Assembly: GCF_040115645.1 (NCBI RefSeq)
Contig: NC_089558.1
Location: forward strand, 1,302,001-1,366,000
Source: Euwallacea fornicatus
Taxonomy: Eukaryota > Arthropoda > Insecta > Coleoptera > Curculionidae
DNA: 64,000 bases
Reading direction: 5' to 3'
The first letter of the stretch is position 1. Every line of letters starts with the position of its first letter. Below are positions 1 to 11,123 of this stretch, one piece after another. The notes under the pieces were generated by a model. The model saw only the letters and a program-made list of their open reading frames with translations. It did not search any database and was not told the DNA's origin. A program made the translations under genes and the position numbers.

Positions 1-698
1 AGGCCTAAAATCATGACCCCATTCACTAACACAATGTGCCTCATCCACCACAATATAAGATATTTTATTAAATTTGCACAAATTGTCAAATAAATCCTGA
101 AATTTGCCTTGGAAATTTGTATAGTAAAGTTACTGCAATTTCACCTTAAATGTTGTAGTAGCAGCCTGCTCAGGGGTGATATACAACAGCCTTGTATTGG
201 GTGAAGTAGACTTTAAATCTGCAATTAACTTCTCTCTTTCTGTTTTTGATATCTTGGAATTTAAAGACGCAGCTCGAATTTTTAAAGATAATAAAGTATC
301 CACTTGATCCTATGGAAAATCATGTGAATATGAATTACTGTGGTTCGACTATCTACATACCTTTATTAATGCAAGTAATGGAGAAAATACTATGGTAATC
401 ATATTATCATATAAGACAGCAGGTAACTGATAGCAAAGGGATTTTCCTGATCCAGTAGGCATTGAAACATACACATCATGTTTCCCTGAAAGTGGGCATT
501 TTTAGCTATTATTTCTATGTTATTGCAATAAAAAAAAACTTGAGTAAGGAGAAATAACAGCCTACACACAACAAATTTTGAATTGAAAAGTTATTTACTC
601 TGACAAATCGCAATAACAGCTTCTTGTTGCAGTTTAGACTTAAAAGTGTCGAACTTAAAATATTTTTGCAGGGCTTTGAATATCTTAGGAGTATCCAT
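1..698 (-). CDS. RecQ5: RECQ5-like ATP-dependent DNA helicase, 5' part (runs off the window)
   Basis: RecQ family 3'-5' DNA helicases unwind recombination and replication intermediates; RECQ5 is nuclear and suppresses crossovers. I see four exons: 698-599, 485-361, 309-145 and 96-1. The ATG at 698 opens MDTPKIFKALQKYF. The Walker A motif is MPTGSGKS, followed by motif Ia SPLLALIKDQVD, and the DEAH-type box DEAHCVSEWGHDFRP lies at the window edge. All introns are GT-AG with matching phases; the third is about 48 bp. The start close to motif 0 with no long N-terminal extension, and the run IKDQVDTLLSL, resemble RECQ5 more than BLM, WRN or RECQ1. The 3' part (zinc-binding and C-terminal regions) lies beyond position 1, so the subfamily call is inferred. 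Head-to-head with NUP98-96. Confidence 0.85.
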
Positions 699-1422
699 GG
701 TTTATTATGGTCTGAATCAATGGGTATGGAACTGGTCTTCCAGGTTTGATATTCTAATAATTATCGCTTCAGTCACAAAGCAAAAATAATTGTATAAATG
801 CTGCTTCCAGTTCCAATTGCATTATACAGTAATTATTGTACCACCACACAAAATGTAACAAAACGAATTCGTAAAAAAAACAAGTGATTATTTGTAGAGA
901 ATAAGTTTTAAAAATACACACATTGAGGCTCAATTATGAAAATAATCATGCAGAATTTTAAAAAATAATTAAATACTCTTAGAAGTAATAACGAAAAACT
1001 GGCGGAGATTTCTTTTGAGTTTGACATATTTAGATTACGTCGCCAACTGACAACTCGGATGATAAAAGCAACTGATGTTACATATTTTTTACAAAACCTG
1101 TTTTCCTCTTTTCCACTGTTCTAGAAAAGGATAGTAAGCAATGCGATGTCATACGAAATGTCGATCACACAATTTTTGACATTTGTCGTACTTACTTGAT
1201 AATGATACATAGGAGAATCATAAAAGATAAAATCAGCACTGTGCAAGCGCAGTCATTTTGCTTTGATCGAGATATTTCCCATGTTCCAGCAAAATATTCT
1301 AATTAAAGCACTAAAAGTTATCACGCACTTATTTATATTTATCGCTTCATAATCAGTGCCATCGTTTAATGGTTTCCGTACTGTATTAAAGCATTGTGAA
1401 CTCTCTAGGCCTAGATCACAAA
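699..1422. promoter_or_regulatory. Divergent intergenic region between the RECQ5-like gene and NUP98-96
   Basis: About 720 bp separate the two start codons on opposite strands, so both promoters and 5' UTRs must lie here or overlap. The sequence is AT-rich. I found no TATA box or other core element convincing enough to place a start site, and no open frame with coding character. Confidence 0.5.
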
Positions 1423-4400
1423 ATGTTTGGAAAACCTACCTTTGGGTCCTCTGCACCTAGCACCTCATTCGGTAAGTATTTATTATCAATCATTTTCTTA
1501 AACAAAGTTCTCATTTTATGATATATGCAACATATATTTACTTTTTACATTGCACTTCAGGGGGTACAAGCCTGTTTGGCCAAACGGCCTCCACTGGAGG
1601 AGGGCTATTTAACACCTCCACTACCTTTGGTCAACAAAGCAAACCAACCTCCTTTGGCTTTGGTGCTGCCCCTCAAAGTAACACATTTCTGAGCACCCAA
1701 CAGGTAATAAAAATTGCTCATCTACAAACTCAAAATCAAGCATTTTTAAATGAATATAGCCACAATCCTCAAGTATCTTTAACACCTCGGGAAATTCAAA
1801 CTTGTTTGGTGGTGCCACTGCATTTGGTGGCCAACAAACAACAGGCACTACAATCAAGTTTGTGCCTTTTACGGGTACTGATACAATGTTGAAAAATGGA
1901 ACTGCTCAAGGCATCAGCACTAAACATCATAGTATTACTTGCATGAAGGAGTATGAAGGAAAATCTTTTGAGGAGTTACGAACAGAAGATTATCAGGCTA
2001 ACAGAAAAGGTAAGCAAAATTTTACCAATTATAATACATAAGACGTTTCAGTTTTAACCTACATTTTTTTCTAGCTTTTAAAAACTTTGATATCCTTTGG
2101 TGTACCCTTTTAGACTATATCATGGCTATTTAATTTCTGTTAATAAGTTCATTATTGATATATATATGTATATATATATATTGAATCACATTAAAATTTA
2201 CATATTAAACTCTTACCCATAAAATAAAAAAAATATATCTATTTAGAATTCAATTTTTGGTTCACTAGGACCCCAAGCAGGATCTACTGGATTTGGAGCT
2301 CCTGCCTTTGGAGCTGGCACTTCAGCCACTCCTTCTTTATTTAGCCAAACTGATGCCAACAAATCAGCTTTTGGCCAAACCTCTGCTTTTGGTCAAACTC
2401 TTGGACAAACTCCTGCTTTTGGTACTGATCTTACCTTCTCTTCCTTAACAGCAACAATTTTTTTCTCTACATTCCAGGCCAACAAACCACAGGTTTTGGT
2501 ACATCGGCGTTTGGTGCGCCAACTTCGACTGCGCCATTATTTGGTCAAACAGATGCTAATAAACAATCGGCATTTGGTCAGTCGACTTTCGGCCAAACAT
2601 CAGCTTTTGGACAAACTTCCACTGGAGCTTTTGGAATGGGAGCTCAGCAGAATACTACAGGAAGTCCGTTTGGTAAACCGGCGTTTGGAACTGCAACTAG
2701 TAGTGCAGGTTTTGGATTTGGGTCTGCCACCCCACAAAATGCAAACCCATTTGGATCTTCGCCAGCTAATAAACCATTTGGAACTGGTTTGCAAAATCCG
2801 GCGCAACCTTTGCTTTTTGGGAATGCAACTTCTCAACCAAGCACTGGGTTTGGTACTGGGTTGTTCTCCAACACTCAGGTAAGCCTAAATTGACAAATTT
2901 TTGATACATTAATGTTTTTTTTTTTTTTTTTCCAGAACACTGCCGGGGGCTTATTCAATAAACCAGCGCAACCAACAGCCGGTTTTGGAACCACTCCACA
3001 AACAACAGGATTCTCCTTTAATACTCCAGCTTCCACTCAGTCAAGTCTTTTCAATAACGCCTCGAAGCCTTTGTTTGGAGGAGCTGCTAGTACTGCTCCA
3101 GGTAAGATTTGTTTTCATAGTTCAAAGTTGGTAAATTGGGGTCTTTCATGCTTTAGTGAAATGTGAGTTTTGAAGCGTTGTATGAATCTTGTGGAATTCG
3201 TGATTTTTTAAAAAACAACTTGTTTTACACATAATTATCTCAAGGAATGTTAGAAAACAGCCATGTTCAATTATAAACCTGCTGAAAACCTTCCCCATGG
3301 TGTGAAGCTTAAAAGAACTTGGATAAAACCATGAGAATCTGACTGAATGGTACCTTCTTTCCAGACGGTGACTCCATTCCCAACAAAATCGCATCCTTAA
3401 GAAAGATGGATTTGGACTGTTTCAAATGCAAGCATTTAAATGCTAATGAAGAGCTATTGAGACGTTTAAGTTTGCAGGAAAAGTTACTAGATTTAGAGGA
3501 AAGAAAGCTAAAGCTTGATGAAAGAAAAATGGATTTGCATGAGAAATTGCTGAACTTGAGTATTTCGGAAAAAATAGACGGTGTGGAGGTTGATAAGCGG
3601 CATTGCGAGATTGCGCTATTGGAAGAGCGGGTTATGAACAGGCTCGTTTACCATTTCAGCACGTTATCCATCGACCGTTTAATGGAAAGACTTCGGCTGT
3701 TATAAGGGTTATCGGTTTCTTTGGGCTGATACATGGGTTTCTAAACCATATAGTGTTTTTCTTAATTTAATTTTTAATATTCTTTGCTATGAAAATTTAA
3801 TTTTGTTCTGAATTTTTATAATTTAATGTTGTTATGATCTAGTTATTAAGCACAATAAACAAATATTAAAATGCGTTTTGAGCTATTTTAGTTTTCTTTT
3901 AAGTGGGACATGGCTTACATAAAAAAGAGAGCAATGGTATGTTTACCTCGTTCGATTTACAATCAACTTTCATCTTCTGCATAGGCAAAGCTTCTACAAA
4001 AACAATTTTTAATTACTTTATTTTCCGACGTTTCTTATCCTTCACCAATTAATCTTTAATTTTTTTTGCAGCATTTGGAAGCACTAACACTTTTGGAAGC
4101 ACCAACACTGGATTCGGTAGTACTTTTGGCAAACCTGCGGCTCCCGCTTTCGGTCAAACACAGGCGCCTGGAATTGGCACTTTCTCTTCAGGTAATAATA
4201 CAAACTTCTGTAATTTATAAACTAACCAAGAAATTTCTTTTCTCAAAGGATTTGGGGCTACTAACACCTTTGGCACTGGCACATCTACAGGCTTTAACAG
4301 CACCTTTGGCAAACCCGCCGCTCCTGCCTTCGGGCAAACTCAAATGTCGGGACTTGGGACTTTCAATACTGGTAAAATTTGTTTGTTCAATGTTAAGCTA

Positions 4401-7400
4401 TTCTGAAAGGTTCAACTATGGAATTTAGGTAACACCACTTCAACGGGATTATTCGGAAATCAGAATCAAGCCAAACCTGGTGGTCTTTTTGGCGGTACTA
4501 CCGGTCTATTTGGAGGCGGATTATTGTCTTTCCAGCAAAACACATTTGGACTCGCTCAGCCCGCACAGCAACAAGCTTCGTAAGCCTGCATGATTAAAAT
4601 TAAATTTTCCATCAATTTTTTTTTAAAGACTTTTAGCACAACCTGAGCAGAATTCCAACAACCTAGCCCTTTTAACCTCGGACCCTTTTGGGGATGCTCC
4701 GCATTTGGCCGGCTTGGAACCCAAATTAAAATCTAGCACTGCTGGTGTTTCCACCACTGATCCTAAAGAGTTAAAATCTCTGTTGGATGCTTCTAAAAAA
4801 GTCGATTTAACTCACAAATCCAAACTCAAAGTTACTCCTCTGAAAAGCGCTAGAGTAAGTGTATATGTCGCTCAATCTAGTCATGTTATTATATGTTAAG
4901 TATTCATTTTCAGGATAGTTTGTTTGATTCAATTCCAAAAATGTCAGATACTAAATCACCATTAGCAAATTACCAAAAACCAAGTGTGAGAAGGCTGGTT
5001 TTGAAGCCCCGTTCAAGCACTGAAACAGCGCTTGGTTCGAGTTCTAACAATATTTTGGATATTTTAACGAGCGAGGATAAGGAAAATAGGAATTCTGAAA
5101 GTGGGGGTGCAACAGGAAGAGGAAATCCTTTGAAATTGAACTTTGATGCCAGCGTGAACAACGAGAGTTTGCTAAATAATTCTGTGGAGACTCAAACATT
5201 CAATGTGTTACATTCTACTGGGAAAGATCAATTACCAGGTAAAGAATTTAAGGGCTTGGGGGCTAAATTTTGAAAGATAGTACAACTGAAACAAAATTTA
5301 TAAATAATTTTTGAAAAAATTGTACAAATGCCAATTAAGTTAGAAAAGAAAAACACGCAGTGTACGAGTCAATTTTTTAGAAATGTTTAAACCCCTTATC
5401 ATTATTTTAACAGCTGCATTAATTAGTGACCTTTAATCGTATTTCTTTCAGAACATAGTCTACGTGATTCTCCAGCTCCACCATCAGACGATGAGGACGA
5501 AGTAATCAATAACAATCAAGCAGGAGGTGATGCCTCTAGAAACCACCCCGCCAACATAATCTGCACAAGACCTGAATATTACACTTTACCAAGTTTAGAT
5601 GAACTAACTCCTGATGAGGATGGAAAGTGTATTGTCAGAGGTTTCACCGTTGGCCGAAAAGGGTATGGAAACGTCTATTTTCCCGAAGAAATCGATGTGG
5701 CGGGTTTAAATCTGGATGAACTCGTACATTTTTGCTATCGAGAAATAAATATATATCCCGATGAATCTACAAAACCACCCGTTGGAGAGGGCTTGAATAG
5801 ACGGGCACAGATCACTTTAGATAACGTGTTTCCGAGACGTGTGGGATCGAATACGTTAATCAAAGATATAGTTGATCTGATACAGATGAAGTTTGCTGAA
5901 AAGTTACGAAAAGTAACTGAGAAAAAGAATGCTCGCTTTGTGGACTATCGCCCAGAAACTGGAAGCTGGGTTTTCAAGGTGGATCATTTCTCAAAATACG
6001 GGTTCAACGATAGTGATGAGGAGAGTGATCAGAACGGAAATGGAGTCCCTAAAAAAGCTTCTGCGAAGGCCACGGGCGAGGTGCAACCCCCAAAACCTGC
6101 TCCAACTAAAGAAAGTTTAGAAGCAGACCGAGAAGTGATTTCAAGAGAATCTACGGAGTTGCATGATGGCTCTTCGAGGCTGTTTGGTTTGGATAAGGAT
6201 ATTTTGGTGAACACTGAGCAGCAGCAGGAAAATGACGTTCTGCACCACAGTATGATGATGGATGATCCCTCAGAGGATGAATATTCCATGCTGCCAGACA
6301 TTGATATGCACTTTAAGTCTTACCCTAAGAACGTTAACGTCTCAAATATTCAAGTGAGTGTTAAATATATTTTTATTATTTTTTTTAACTTTGTTTTTGA
6401 AATTTAGTATATGAAAATGGCCCTATTTGATGACGATAGATCTTCAGAGGGCGCACAAAGCCACTCTTCAATTTTAAAACAATACCTCGATATACCTGAA
6501 ATAGACGATATTCGAAAATTGCCTTCTTTATCTGAAGAAATTGCTCCTAGAAGACGGATTTTAATACGGCCAAAAATTTGGAAGGTTTTAAATAACTATC
6601 AATTGCCTAAGGCTACTTCTGTTGTGTTGCCCAGCAGGTATGCAATTTGTTTTGTTTGTATTTTTATATTTTAACGTTTTTTTTTTCGTGTTGAGGTGTT
6701 GTGTGGACGTGGGTATGCTCAAAGGAAAGTCCTTTAAACCAGGCTGGTCGAAAGGTTTCAACTTTTTCTCGTTAGAGAACGACGAACGGGAATTCAACAA
6801 CGAATTGCTGTTTAAAACCATTGACACGTCCCCGACTTTCGACCCATTAAAGGTTCTATATCCTTTTACCATCTTTCAATTAGCTGTTTCAACTAAACCA
6901 TTTTTCAGGACATTCTAGTAGATTGTCTAAAAGAAGTCCTGGAATATTCGTCTTTCGAATTGAGCACTGCAAAAATACCAACGTTCGAGATACTGAAATC
7001 CGACTGGTATCTTAAAAGATTGACGACAATATTTACAAAATTGGCCAGAGGATATAACAGCGCGCAGACCAATTATTTATGTAGCATTTGGACTTTATGC
7101 ACAGCCCTATGGGGGCCTGGTGAGAAGTCCATAACACATAGGAGATATTTGATGTCCGAGTGGCTTAAAGACACGTGCGTTAACGATAGTTTGATACTGA
7201 AAAGTGGACCTTCTAAAGATATGAATGAGGCCACTCAGAGTATTTTTGATCATTTGAGCGTCTTCAAAGTAAGTTGCCTCCTGTTTTTAGCCGTATCAGA
7301 TTAAAACTGAACTTCACTATATTGAAAGTTTTAATACATTTTTTTTCATTTAAGTAAGTGTCTTTCAATTTTCTTAGGTGTTTGATGCTGCAAATTTGGC

Positions 7401-8760
7401 CATGGACTTAAAACTACCAAATCTATCTCTTCTTTTGTCGCAATTGAGTCTCGGAAACACAACCAAGGCATTTATGCAAGAACAAATTGAGATTTGGTAC
7501 AAATCAATGGCGGCAAAGCACATTTCTGTCGAATTTAAGCGACTTTATTTGCTATTGGCTGGAATTCCTGCAAAAGAAGGAATTAATGTCTTCGAGGATG
7601 TCGATTGGAAAAGAGCATTCGGAATGCATTTATGGTAAACAATTGAAATGAATAATCCCAAGTTCTTTCTCTTTTATGTTATTTTCAATAACGACTATTT
7701 CAGGTACATTTGCCCAAATGGAGCACCAATTGAAACCGCTATAGAGTTCTACGAAAAAGCTTTTAAAGAATCTCTTTACGCCCAAAAACCCAATCCTCCA
7801 TACGTAAAAAGCATCTCAGAAGAAGGTCCTTTTGATATCATGTACCACATTATGCAGCTCTACAAATCGAGAGTTCACAGATTAAGCAGCACTCTCGACC
7901 CTGCAACTCACACTGATGATCCTGTAGATTACAGACTCAGCTGGCTGTTGTTACAACTATTTTTGTCGTTGGACGTGGGCGTATTGGAGCAATCTGAAAT
8001 GAACAAGTTTTGTACGAGTTTTTCAACACAATTGGAACATTTAGGCCACTGGGAATGGGCAATTTTCGTTTTGCTGTACTTGAAAGATGATTTAGTTAAG
8101 AGCAACCTGATTATGGGGATTTTAGATCGGAATTTGAGCGTAGACTTTGGAGATATTGGTGAAAATTCTGAAGAAATAATGGATTTGTTGGTGAACAGTA
8201 TGAATATTCCGCCTGAGTGGATTCACACTGTAAAAGGACACAAGGCCATGTCTATAGGCAAACATTTCGAGGCATTTAATCACTTTTCATTAGCAGAGGA
8301 ATATGTTACAGCTAATGATATATTCATTAACGATTTACTCCCAGGGTTATTCATCAACGAGCAGTATGACGTTATAAGGAACCTGAGCGACAAACTCAGT
8401 CCCGGCAGTAAGGATATCCTGCACTGGCGCAACGGAGCCGGGTTAATCCTGGATTATCTAGATTTATTGGAACAATCAATGGCAATGGAGAATCTCGTTA
8501 AATTACAGATGAAGTTGGGTTCTTTGGGAGAACGAATCGTTAATTTCCCACAGAAAAGTGAGCAACAAAAGGTGTGCGTGGCAGAACTGTCCAAGAGATG
8601 TTCCTCGCTCTATCGGGAGCTATGTAATAAGTCCCAGTCAGACAGAGTGAAGGATTCCTACGCCCGATTTATCGAAACTCTGATCATGCCCCCAGATTTC
8701 AATATGACGGACGGGATGTATTTAATACACGATTTTTGTAATGCTAGGATTTTCTCGTGA
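1423..8760 (+). CDS. Nup98-96: Nuclear pore complex protein Nup98-Nup96 precursor
   Basis: This polyprotein self-cleaves into Nup98, a GLFG nucleoporin that binds transport receptors and Rae1, and Nup96, a Y-complex scaffold subunit. The 17 exons are 1423-1471, 1561-1703, 1760-2009, 2269-2421, 2478-2878, 2936-3101, 4072-4191, 4249-4371, 4429-4579, 4629-4854, 4914-5238, 5452-6353, 6408-6637, 6696-6852, 6909-7268, 7378-7634 and 7704-8760, giving 1689 aa. The protein starts MFGKPTFGSS, with FG and GLFG-type repeats through roughly residue 540. A GLEBS Rae1-binding segment (GTTIKFVPFTGTDTM, then SFEELRTEDY) lies near residues 90-140. The autoproteolytic domain spans about 740-882 and ends at HFSKYGF, with predicted cleavage between F882 and S883. 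Nup96 then runs to the TGA at 8758. Size and order match the family. Intron 6 holds an alternative last exon (separate entry). A candidate AATAAA lies at 9179-9184. Confidence 0.97.
3365..3705 (+). CDS. Nup98-96: Putative alternative terminal exon of Nup98 (short GLFG/GLEBS isoform with coiled-coil tail)
   Basis: It lies inside NUP98-96 intron 6 (3102-4071). A pyrimidine-rich acceptor ending ttctttccag at 3364 precedes an open frame that joins exon 6 in the correct phase (exon 6 leaves one base, this exon supplies two) and runs 112 codons to TAA at 3703-3705. An AATAAA follows at 3854-3859. The tail starts DDGDSIPNKIASLRKMDLDC and continues as a charged, leucine-rich helix with repeated L-x-x-E/D-E-R-K-L units (EERKLKLDERKMDLHEKL), so a coiled coil is predicted. 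The resulting isoform would be 500 aa: FG repeats plus GLEBS, without the self-cleaving domain or Nup96. I do not recognise the tail as a known nucleoporin part; it resembles helical tails of MADF/SANT-type proteins. It could instead be a captured gene fragment or retrocopy. Confidence 0.6.
3854..3859 (+). terminator. Poly(A) signal AATAAA for the intronic NUP98 terminal exon
   Basis: A canonical AATAAA stands about 150 bp after the stop of the alternative exon and about 210 bp before the next NUP98 exon. It supports premature transcript ending inside this intron. Confidence 0.45.
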
Positions 8761-9909
8761 TACGGTAAGTGAACGGAACGGAAGTGAATATTTGTTGAGT
8801 GAAGGTGAAAATAGCGATTTATGGTGAATGTATAAACAGTCGAAGTTTGGTAACGCTTCAAGTAGAACTTTAGCTTTCTGCATAAATTAAATCTAGGCTA
8901 GAAAGCAAGGTTTTGTCTGATACATTTCATTTTAGCGGATTTAGGACACATTATTTTACATTGAAACAACCATTTTTTCATTGCGTTAAATTCTGTTAAA
9001 CTGAAATTTAAAAAGGTGCTTTTTACCAACGAATATATATTTATCATAGAAAAGTGACGTGGCTAAACGCCCGAATGCGTCCTTGATAACTCGGCTGTAA
9101 ATACCTTTTGCTTTGCTCATCCGTTGGAAGAAGAACTTTGTTTACTTTGGCGTGCTATCGAATGATAAAAAGTGAGTTAATAAAAGCGACGAAATCGTTG
9201 ACACAAAGAGCTTTTTTCGTGTTTGTAGGTTTTGCTTGGAACTGACAATTTTCTATGGTAAATAATATGTTCGGAGCTTTTTACCTGTTAAAAAAAACAT
9301 GTGTTTATATGTTAAGATAATTAAAATGTCCATTTCATTTTCTACCCTTTTACGCGATTTAAAATGAACTTAGTACTTTTTTCCTGTTTTTTTCCTCAAC
9401 TAAGGCAATTTTGTGGTTCACTTAGGAAGTTTCCGAAATTAAAAAAAAATCAAGTTACTCTGATTCTGAGATGGACAACATCGAACCGTGTATGTCTTCA
9501 ATCCAATAAACCGCGTACTAAGTCACGGATTCTGAGTCGTTCTTTCAATGTGCTTCCAAAATGCCTTCAGTTGATTTAATAGAAACTGAAAATAAATATA
9601 ACAAATATTACTGTTTTAATTTAAATTTTGTCTAGTTACAAAGGTAAATTAAGCTGAAAATTAGTATTGTCAAAGTTTTAAATAAAAAAGAATCCGAGAG
9701 GCATGATATATTTATATGCAGTATAAATGGTCTACCTTTTTTAATGATTATTACGCCTTTTTATTTGGAATAAATGTTGTTTTAGCCAAGCAGATTCGTA
9801 TTTATAGCCTGTCAACGGGACTGTAATTTTAATTAAAAAACTTGTTCGAAATTTCATCGGAACCTTTGACTGGGTTAATTACCCTTTTAAAGCACACTAC
9901 CCTTCAGAT
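8761..9909. other. NUP98-96 3' flank, no gene seen
   Basis: AT-rich DNA after the NUP98-96 stop codon. It probably includes the 3' UTR, with AATAAA at 9179-9184. Short open frames here (for example 9364-9579) have no recognisable protein and low-complexity composition. Confidence 0.5.
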
Positions 9910-10575
9910 TTTTTTTCCATATTTTCGCTCGTCAAATTTCCGAGGTCCAAGGTAGATTAGAAAAAGTAGTAATAAACTATTCATACGGACATTTTTTTTT
10001 TGACTATTCGGAAGTATAAGAAGCACTTTAGAAAATTTTGTCTTTACCATTTTAGACAGAAAAATTGTACAAATTGTTCGTTCATATGCCAATGGAGGTG
10101 AGTTTGTCTAAATTTTGCCACTTTAACAAATTCAGATATTTATACCTCTAATAAAGTAATACGCGCAGTCTACATGTTATGTAGATCGAAATTTTTCCTA
10201 GTAAAGAGCGTTAAATATAATGGGTGAGAGTATATATTAATTCAGCAAGATTCTCGTAAAGTTTTTAATGAAATCAACACTAAAATAGGCAAGAAGCCTT
10301 ATAAAATACCTTAAAATTCACTTTTACAAGTCATGTGCCCACTTCCAAGAACTGTGCATAAAAATTGGTTTCAGGTGCAGTATATTTTTCTTGGTTTATG
10401 TTTGTACAACACTACAAATTTCCATCATTAAAAAAATACTTTAGATCTTTTGGCTTTACCAATTTAGTTAGAAAAATTGTGCGTCGGCGAACTGAAGGGT
10501 TTAAGGCTGTCTCAAAATTAAGAAAATATTCTTTATTTTTCATTTGTTAACAATATCCGCAAAACATGAAACAAA
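9910..10575. repeat. Diverged interspersed repeat, copy A
   Basis: This segment aligns by eye over its whole length with 17237-17960 in the same orientation. Shared landmarks include cctctaataaagtaat, atgtagatcgaaattttt, aaaattgtacaaatt, gtcggcgaactgaa and aatattctttatttttcat. Each copy also has an internal direct repeat about 400 bp apart (ttagaaaattttgtctttac near 10030 against ttagatcttttggctttac near 10442). I found no coding capacity or terminal structure, so the class is unknown; an old non-autonomous transposon or satellite-like unit is possible. Confidence 0.7.
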
Positions 10576-11123
10576 AATACATCTTAAATTATTGTTTTTT
10601 TTTTAATAAAAAGGACTTTTATTAATTACAATAATGTAAGTCATTCCTATATGCCATTTATAAACTTGTGGACGCATGTATGAGAGTAAAGTTCATGGCC
10701 GGATTATCGAGCGCTGAAATAGAACTTAACTTAAAAACTTCTGCTGCTATAAGCAGCAACTCTACCTGTATTTGTACGCACAATAACGTGTAAATATAAT
10801 AATTTGTGGTAATAGATTTTTCTAAACAGTAGAGATTTTTCAGTCGCCTTTTTGTCTAGATAAATGGCAATATTAAAGGTACTTGTGTGATTGGTACATA
10901 TAAAATTATGCGAAAATCCTTATGGCAACATTGCGAATGTTGATTCGGGGACTTCTTAACGGCTCGAAGGGTTTGAAACCATAAGTACAATAAACCTACA
11001 CTTCATTACATACGTTTATCACAACTGCGCAGCTTGCAAAAAATAGTATATTTCACCACATAAAAAGTGAGTAAGAAAGAAATAACACACTCCGATTCAG
11101 TAGGTACAAAGTCTTGTCAAAGT
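10576..11123. other. Non-coding stretch between repeat copy A and the GILT-like gene
   Basis: AT-rich, no gene recognised. It contains a small stem GCTGCT-ATA-AGCAGC near 10743. The part next to 11123 probably serves as the 3' UTR of the minus-strand GILT-like gene. Confidence 0.4.

Noticed and set aside
1621..1857. Minus-strand open frame over NUP98 exons
   Set aside because: Shadow of the FG-repeat exons; sense strand has clear Nup98 homology and splice sites.
2496..2882. 128-residue plus-strand frame rich in Leu and Arg
   Set aside because: Out-of-frame reading of NUP98 exon 5; the GLFG frame is the conserved one.
9364..9579. 71-codon plus-strand frame after NUP98-96
   Set aside because: No homology, AT-rich composition, no splice context.
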